Source: Flammeovirgaceae bacterium UBA4659
Lineage (GTDB): Bacteria > Bacteroidota > Bacteroidia > Cytophagales > Cyclobacteriaceae
Direction of reading: 5' to 3'
NCBI GenBank assembly: GCA_002405445.1
Contig: DHLV01000029.1
Location: 1-15,474, forward strand
Length of the DNA stretch: 15,474 nucleotides
Under the pieces are notes generated by a model. It saw only the letters and a program-made list of their open reading frames with translations. It was not told the origin of the DNA and ran no database searches. The position numbers were made by a program, and so were the translations under genes. The first letter of the stretch is position 1, and each line of letters opens with the position of its first letter. Positions 12,794 through 15,474 of this stretch are shown piece after piece.

Positions 12794-15271
12794 TTATTTT
12801 TTCTTATTACCGGATTTTCTGATTGCCTTTTTCGTGATCTTCTTGGCCGTCTTCTTCACTGCTTTTTTTACTACTTTTTTTACAATCTTCTTAGCAGTTT
12901 TCTTCGGTGCTTTCTTAGCGGCTTTTTTGGCTACTTTTTTGAGCACTTTTTTCACCTCTTTCTTAGCTGTAGGCTTCACTTTCGCAGGCTTCGGTTTGCT
13001 ACCACCTTGTTTTTTGCCTTTGCCCATGGCATTCAATGCCGAGCCGGCTTTGAACCACTCAATTTGATTGGCATTGTAAGTATGGTTAACGGTGATTCGC
13101 TCTTCGGTGCCATTGATGTGGTGGATGACCAAGGTAAGCGGTTTATCTGGCGAGAAAGTTGTCAGGCCAACAATATCAAATCGATCGTCTTCCAAAATCT
13201 TGTTATAGTCCTCTTTGTTGGCGAATGTCAATGCCAACATACCCTGTTTTTTCAAGTTGGTTTCGTGAATGCGGGCAAACGATTTTACCAAAATTGCCCT
13301 CACACCCAGGTGGCGCGGCTCCATCGCAGCGTGCTCGCGCGATGAACCTTCACCGTAGTTTTCGTCTCCCACCACAATCGAGCCGATGTTATGCGCTTTA
13401 TAGTCACGCTGTACCTTCGGCACTTCGTTATATTGGCCAGTTAGGCTATTGCGTACGCTGTTGATTTTTTCATTGAAGAAATTAGTCGCTCCAATCAACA
13501 AATTGTTTGAGATGTTATCGAGGTGGCCGCGGTATTTCAACCACTTGCCTGCCATCGAAATATGGTCAGTTGTACACTTGCCCTTTGCTTTGATCAGCAA
13601 ACGCAAGTTCTTCAAATCAGTACCTTCCCATGCTTTGAAAGGGTCCAGCAATTGCAGGCGATCAGAATCAGGGCTCACCACCACCTGCACCTTACTTCCA
13701 TCTTTTGCAGGTGCCTGGTATCCCGGATCTTTTACATCAAAACCTTTTTTGGGCAATTCATCGCCCGTTGGCGGATCAAGTTTTACTTGCTCACCACGCT
13801 CGTTTGTTAGATAATCGGTTAATGGGTTAAAGCTTAAATCACCGGCAATGGCCATGGCCGTTACAATTTCTGGCGAACCAACAAATGCAAATGTGTTTGG
13901 GTTGCCATCGTTGCGCGACTGGAAATTGCGGTTGAACGAATGGACGATTGTATTTTTTTCTTGCTTGTCTGAGCCGGAGCGATTCCACATGCCAATGCAC
14001 GGGCCGCAGGCGTTGGCAAATACCTTTGCACCAATTTTGTCAAAAGCAGAGATGAATCCATCGCGCTCAATGGTGTAGCGCACCTGCTCCGAACCCGGGG
14101 TGATGGTGAACTCAGCCTTCGTTTTCAATCCCTTGGCTGCTACCTGTTTTGCTAAACTGGCCGCCCGCGAAATATCTTCATAAGAAGAATTGGTGCAAGA
14201 GCCAATCAAACCTACTTCTACTTTGGTGGGCCAGCCATTCTTGGCTGCCTCTTCCTTCATTTTCGAAATTGGTGTTGCCAAGTCTGGCGTAAAGGGTCCA
14301 TTCAAATGCGGCTCCAGTGTGGATAAATCGATTTCAATAATCTGATCAAAGTATTGTTCGGGGTTGGCATAGACCTGAGGGTCTGCTGTCAAATGCTCTT
14401 TGATTTTGTTGGCCATGCCGGCAACTTCAGATCTGCCCGTGGAAATCAGGTAACGCTCCATCGACTCATCATAACCAAATGTAGAGGTAGTGGCGCCAAT
14501 CTCTGCTCCCATGTTGCAGATCGTTCCTTTTCCAGTGCAACTCATTGATTTGGCACCTTCACCGAAATATTCAACAATTGCGCCTGTGCCGCCTTTCACG
14601 GTGAGAATGCCGGCTACTTTTAAAATCACATCCTTGGCAGATGTCCAGCCACTCATTTTTCCGGTGAGTTTTATGCCAATCAATTTCGGAAACTTTAGCT
14701 CCCAAGCCATGCCCGCCATCACGTCTACGGCATCGGCACCTCCTACACCAATGGCCACCATGCCCAAGCCACCCGCATTTACCGTGTGCGAGTCAGTGCC
14801 AATCATCATGCCGCCAGGGAAGGCGTAGTTTTCCAACACCACTTGGTGAATAATGCCCGCACCCGGTTTCCAGAAACCAATACCATATTTATTCGATACT
14901 GAGGCCAAAAAGTCAAACACTTCTTTGCTTTCAGTATTCGCGTTTGTCAAGTCATCTTTCGCGCCCGTTTTAGCCACAATCAAGTGATCGCAATGCACAG
15001 TAGAGGGCACTGCTACCTTAGGCCTGCCGGCCGACATAAACTGGAGCAGTGCCATTTGGGCGGTGGCATCTTGCATGGCCACACGGTCGGGGGCAAAATC
15101 TACGTATGATTTGCCACGGCCAAAATTTTCCAATTTTTGATCTTTGTGAAGGTGAGCGTACAATATTTTTTCTGAAAGTGTAAGGGGTTTGCCCACCACT
15201 TTTCTAGCCCTTGCAATGCGCGCAGGAATGGCCGCATACAAGGCGCGAATCATGTCTAAATCAAATACCAT
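12794..15271 (-). CDS. acn: Aconitate hydratase (mitochondrial type) with lysine-rich H1-like C-terminal tail
   Basis: An 825-residue protein. Residues 1-750 are a complete mitochondrial-type aconitase, interconverting citrate and isocitrate in the citrate cycle. Landmarks are [19 protein letters not shown] (64-82), [11 protein letters not shown] (88-98), [11 protein letters not shown] (158-168), [10 protein letters not shown] (357-366, Fe-S ligand C359), [13 protein letters not shown] (421-433, ligands C422 and C425), [10 protein letters not shown] (568-577), [12 protein letters not shown] (642-653) and [14 protein letters not shown] (664-677). The usual end ([15 protein letters not shown]) is followed by a 75-residue tail (751-825) with 35 lysines and no acidic residue except E772. 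Eleven consecutive KKxx tetrads occupy 774-817. Such tails resemble histone-H1-like or AlgP-like nucleic-acid-binding segments. The gene is monocistronic: its own promoter region lies upstream and a terminator follows. Enzyme identity is certain; the function of the tail is inference. Confidence 0.97.
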   Translation of the reverse strand: MVFDLDMIRALYAAIPARIARARKVVGKPLTLSEKILYAHLHKDQKLENFGRGKSYVDFAPDRVAMQDATAQMALLQFMSAGRPKVAVPSTVHCDHLIVAKTGAKDDLTNANTESKEVFDFLASVSNKYGIGFWKPGAGIIHQVVLENYAFPGGMMIGTDSHTVNAGGLGMVAIGVGGADAVDVMAGMAWELKFPKLIGIKLTGKMSGWTSAKDVILKVAGILTVKGGTGAIVEYFGEGAKSMSCTGKGTICNMGAEIGATTSTFGYDESMERYLISTGRSEVAGMANKIKEHLTADPQVYANPEQYFDQIIEIDLSTLEPHLNGPFTPDLATPISKMKEEAAKNGWPTKVEVGLIGSCTNSSYEDISRAASLAKQVAAKGLKTKAEFTITPGSEQVRYTIERDGFISAFDKIGAKVFANACGPCIGMWNRSGSDKQEKNTIVHSFNRNFQSRNDGNPNTFAFVGSPEIVTAMAIAGDLSFNPLTDYLTNERGEQVKLDPPTGDELPKKGFDVKDPGYQAPAKDGSKVQVVVSPDSDRLQLLDPFKAWEGTDLKNLRLLIKAKGKCTTDHISMAGKWLKYRGHLDNISNNLLIGATNFFNEKINSVRNSLTGQYNEVPKVQRDYKAHNIGSIVVGDENYGEGSSREHAAMEPRHLGVRAILVKSFARIHETNLKKQGMLALTFANKEDYNKILEDDRFDIVGLTTFSPDKPLTLVIHHINGTEERITVNHTYNANQIEWFKAGSALNAMGKGKKQGGSKPKPAKVKPTAKKEVKKVLKKVAKKAAKKAPKKTAKKIVKKVVKKAVKKTAKKITKKAIRKSGNKKK
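12821..12952 (-). repeat. Twelve-base-period repeat encoding eleven KKxx tetrads
   Basis: This stretch encodes aconitase residues 774-817 as eleven direct tetrads KKxx, where xx is V-L, V-A, A-A, A-P, T-A, I-V, V-V, A-V, T-A, I-T and A-I; an RK pair follows. The DNA repeats every 12 bases but with varied codons (AAA/AAG mixed), so it is not a freshly amplified microsatellite. Repetition of this kind can change copy number by slippage. Confidence 0.85.
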
Positions 15272-15293
15272 AGTCTTAAGAAATTTAGTGTGC

Positions 15294-15320
15294 CAAACTA
15301 CGAATTTTTCATAGCAACAA
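15294..15320 (-). promoter_or_regulatory. Candidate aconitase promoter
   Basis: On the minus strand a TTG (15320-15318) is followed after 17 bases by TAGTTTG (15300-15294), one base short of the TAnnTTTG consensus. A start about 7 bases later would leave a leader of about 15-20 bases before the aconitase ATG at 15271. Because the -7 match is imperfect, this is tentative. The remaining gap up to 15403 holds no recognisable gene; a small hairpin (TGGAT-TTGC-ATCCA, 15363-15376) is too weak to call. Confidence 0.35.
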
Positions 15321-15403
15321 CAGAGAAAAGTTGGATTTTTGGACGATTATTGGGCTGACTTGATGGATTTGCATCCAGCCGCGAGGGTAAATGTTCCGTG
15401 CTA

Positions 15404-15474
15404 ATGGAAAAAAAAGAGTTTAGTGCATTCTTCCAACGTCATTATGCCTACGTCTGCGCAAGCGTTAATTTGCT
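15404..15474 (+). CDS. Possible ECF sigma factor, N-terminus only
   Basis: ATG at 15404 opens a frame that runs to the right edge (23 complete codons), beginning MEKKEFSAFFQRHYAYVCAS. The pattern of a charged start, then F-F-x-x-H/Y-Y-x-x-V/L-C, resembles region 2.1 of Bacteroidota ECF sigma-70 factors, which bind core RNA polymerase. Only 23 residues are visible, so this is a resemblance, not an identification. The gene is divergent from aconitase, 132 bases away. Confidence 0.4.
   Translation, partial: MEKKEFSAFFQRHYAYVCASVNL

Noticed and set aside
12744..13067. Plus-strand frame coding a very hydrophobic, phenylalanine-rich 'membrane protein'
   Set aside because: It is the antisense reading of the lysine-rich aconitase tail: AAA/AAG codons become TTT/CTT (Phe/Leu). 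The aconitase frame is continuous with a conserved enzyme, so the antisense frame is an artefact.

Overview
The window reads as a chromosomal stretch of a Bacteroidota bacterium, most likely of the Cytophagales. The pointers are a Porin_10-type outer-membrane protein, a DKNYY-repeat protein, a mitochondrial-type aconitase, a Nif3 / C4-zinc-ribbon gene pair and several copies of the Bacteroidota -7 promoter element TAnnTTTG. It is dense housekeeping DNA. I see no insertion sequence, phage gene, CRISPR array, tRNA or rRNA, and no stretch of more than about 135 bases without a gene.

Layout. (1) Positions 1-3599, minus strand: menI (DHNA-CoA thioesterase) overlaps an isochorismate synthase by an ATGA junction. 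Then come tgt (queuine tRNA-ribosyltransferase) and an LptF/LptG permease that runs off the left edge. A heptamer-repeat patch lies between tgt and the permease, and tgt appears to have its own promoter set so close that its mRNA would be leaderless. (2) 3677-4348, plus: a histidine phosphatase. (3) 4353-7958, minus: a tight operon of Nif3 metalloprotein, coiled-coil C4-zinc-ribbon protein, secreted TPR protein, and a small two-helix membrane protein gene that looks frameshifted. (4) 8011-11653, plus: lpxK, a putative porin and miaE, each within a few bases of the next. (5) 11657-12718, minus: a membrane-anchored DKNYY-repeat protein, meeting miaE tail to tail. (6) 12794-15271, minus: aconitase, followed by a strong intrinsic terminator. 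(7) 15404 to the right edge, plus: the first 23 codons of a possible ECF sigma factor, divergent from aconitase.

How the genes relate. Isochorismate synthase and MenI act in menaquinone synthesis. LpxK and the Lpt permease act in lipid A synthesis and LPS export, and the porin is a further envelope gene. Tgt and MiaE are both tRNA-modification enzymes (queuosine at the wobble position; hydroxylation of ms2i6A at position 37). Aconitase is the citrate-cycle enzyme.

Most noteworthy: the aconitase carries a 75-residue C-terminal tail that is almost half lysine. It contains eleven consecutive KKxx tetrads and looks like a histone-H1-like nucleic-acid-binding tail fused to a complete citrate-cycle enzyme. 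In addition, two separate proteins (Tgt and the C4-zinc-ribbon protein) have lost all or most of their family's zinc-binding cysteines while keeping the surrounding sequence.
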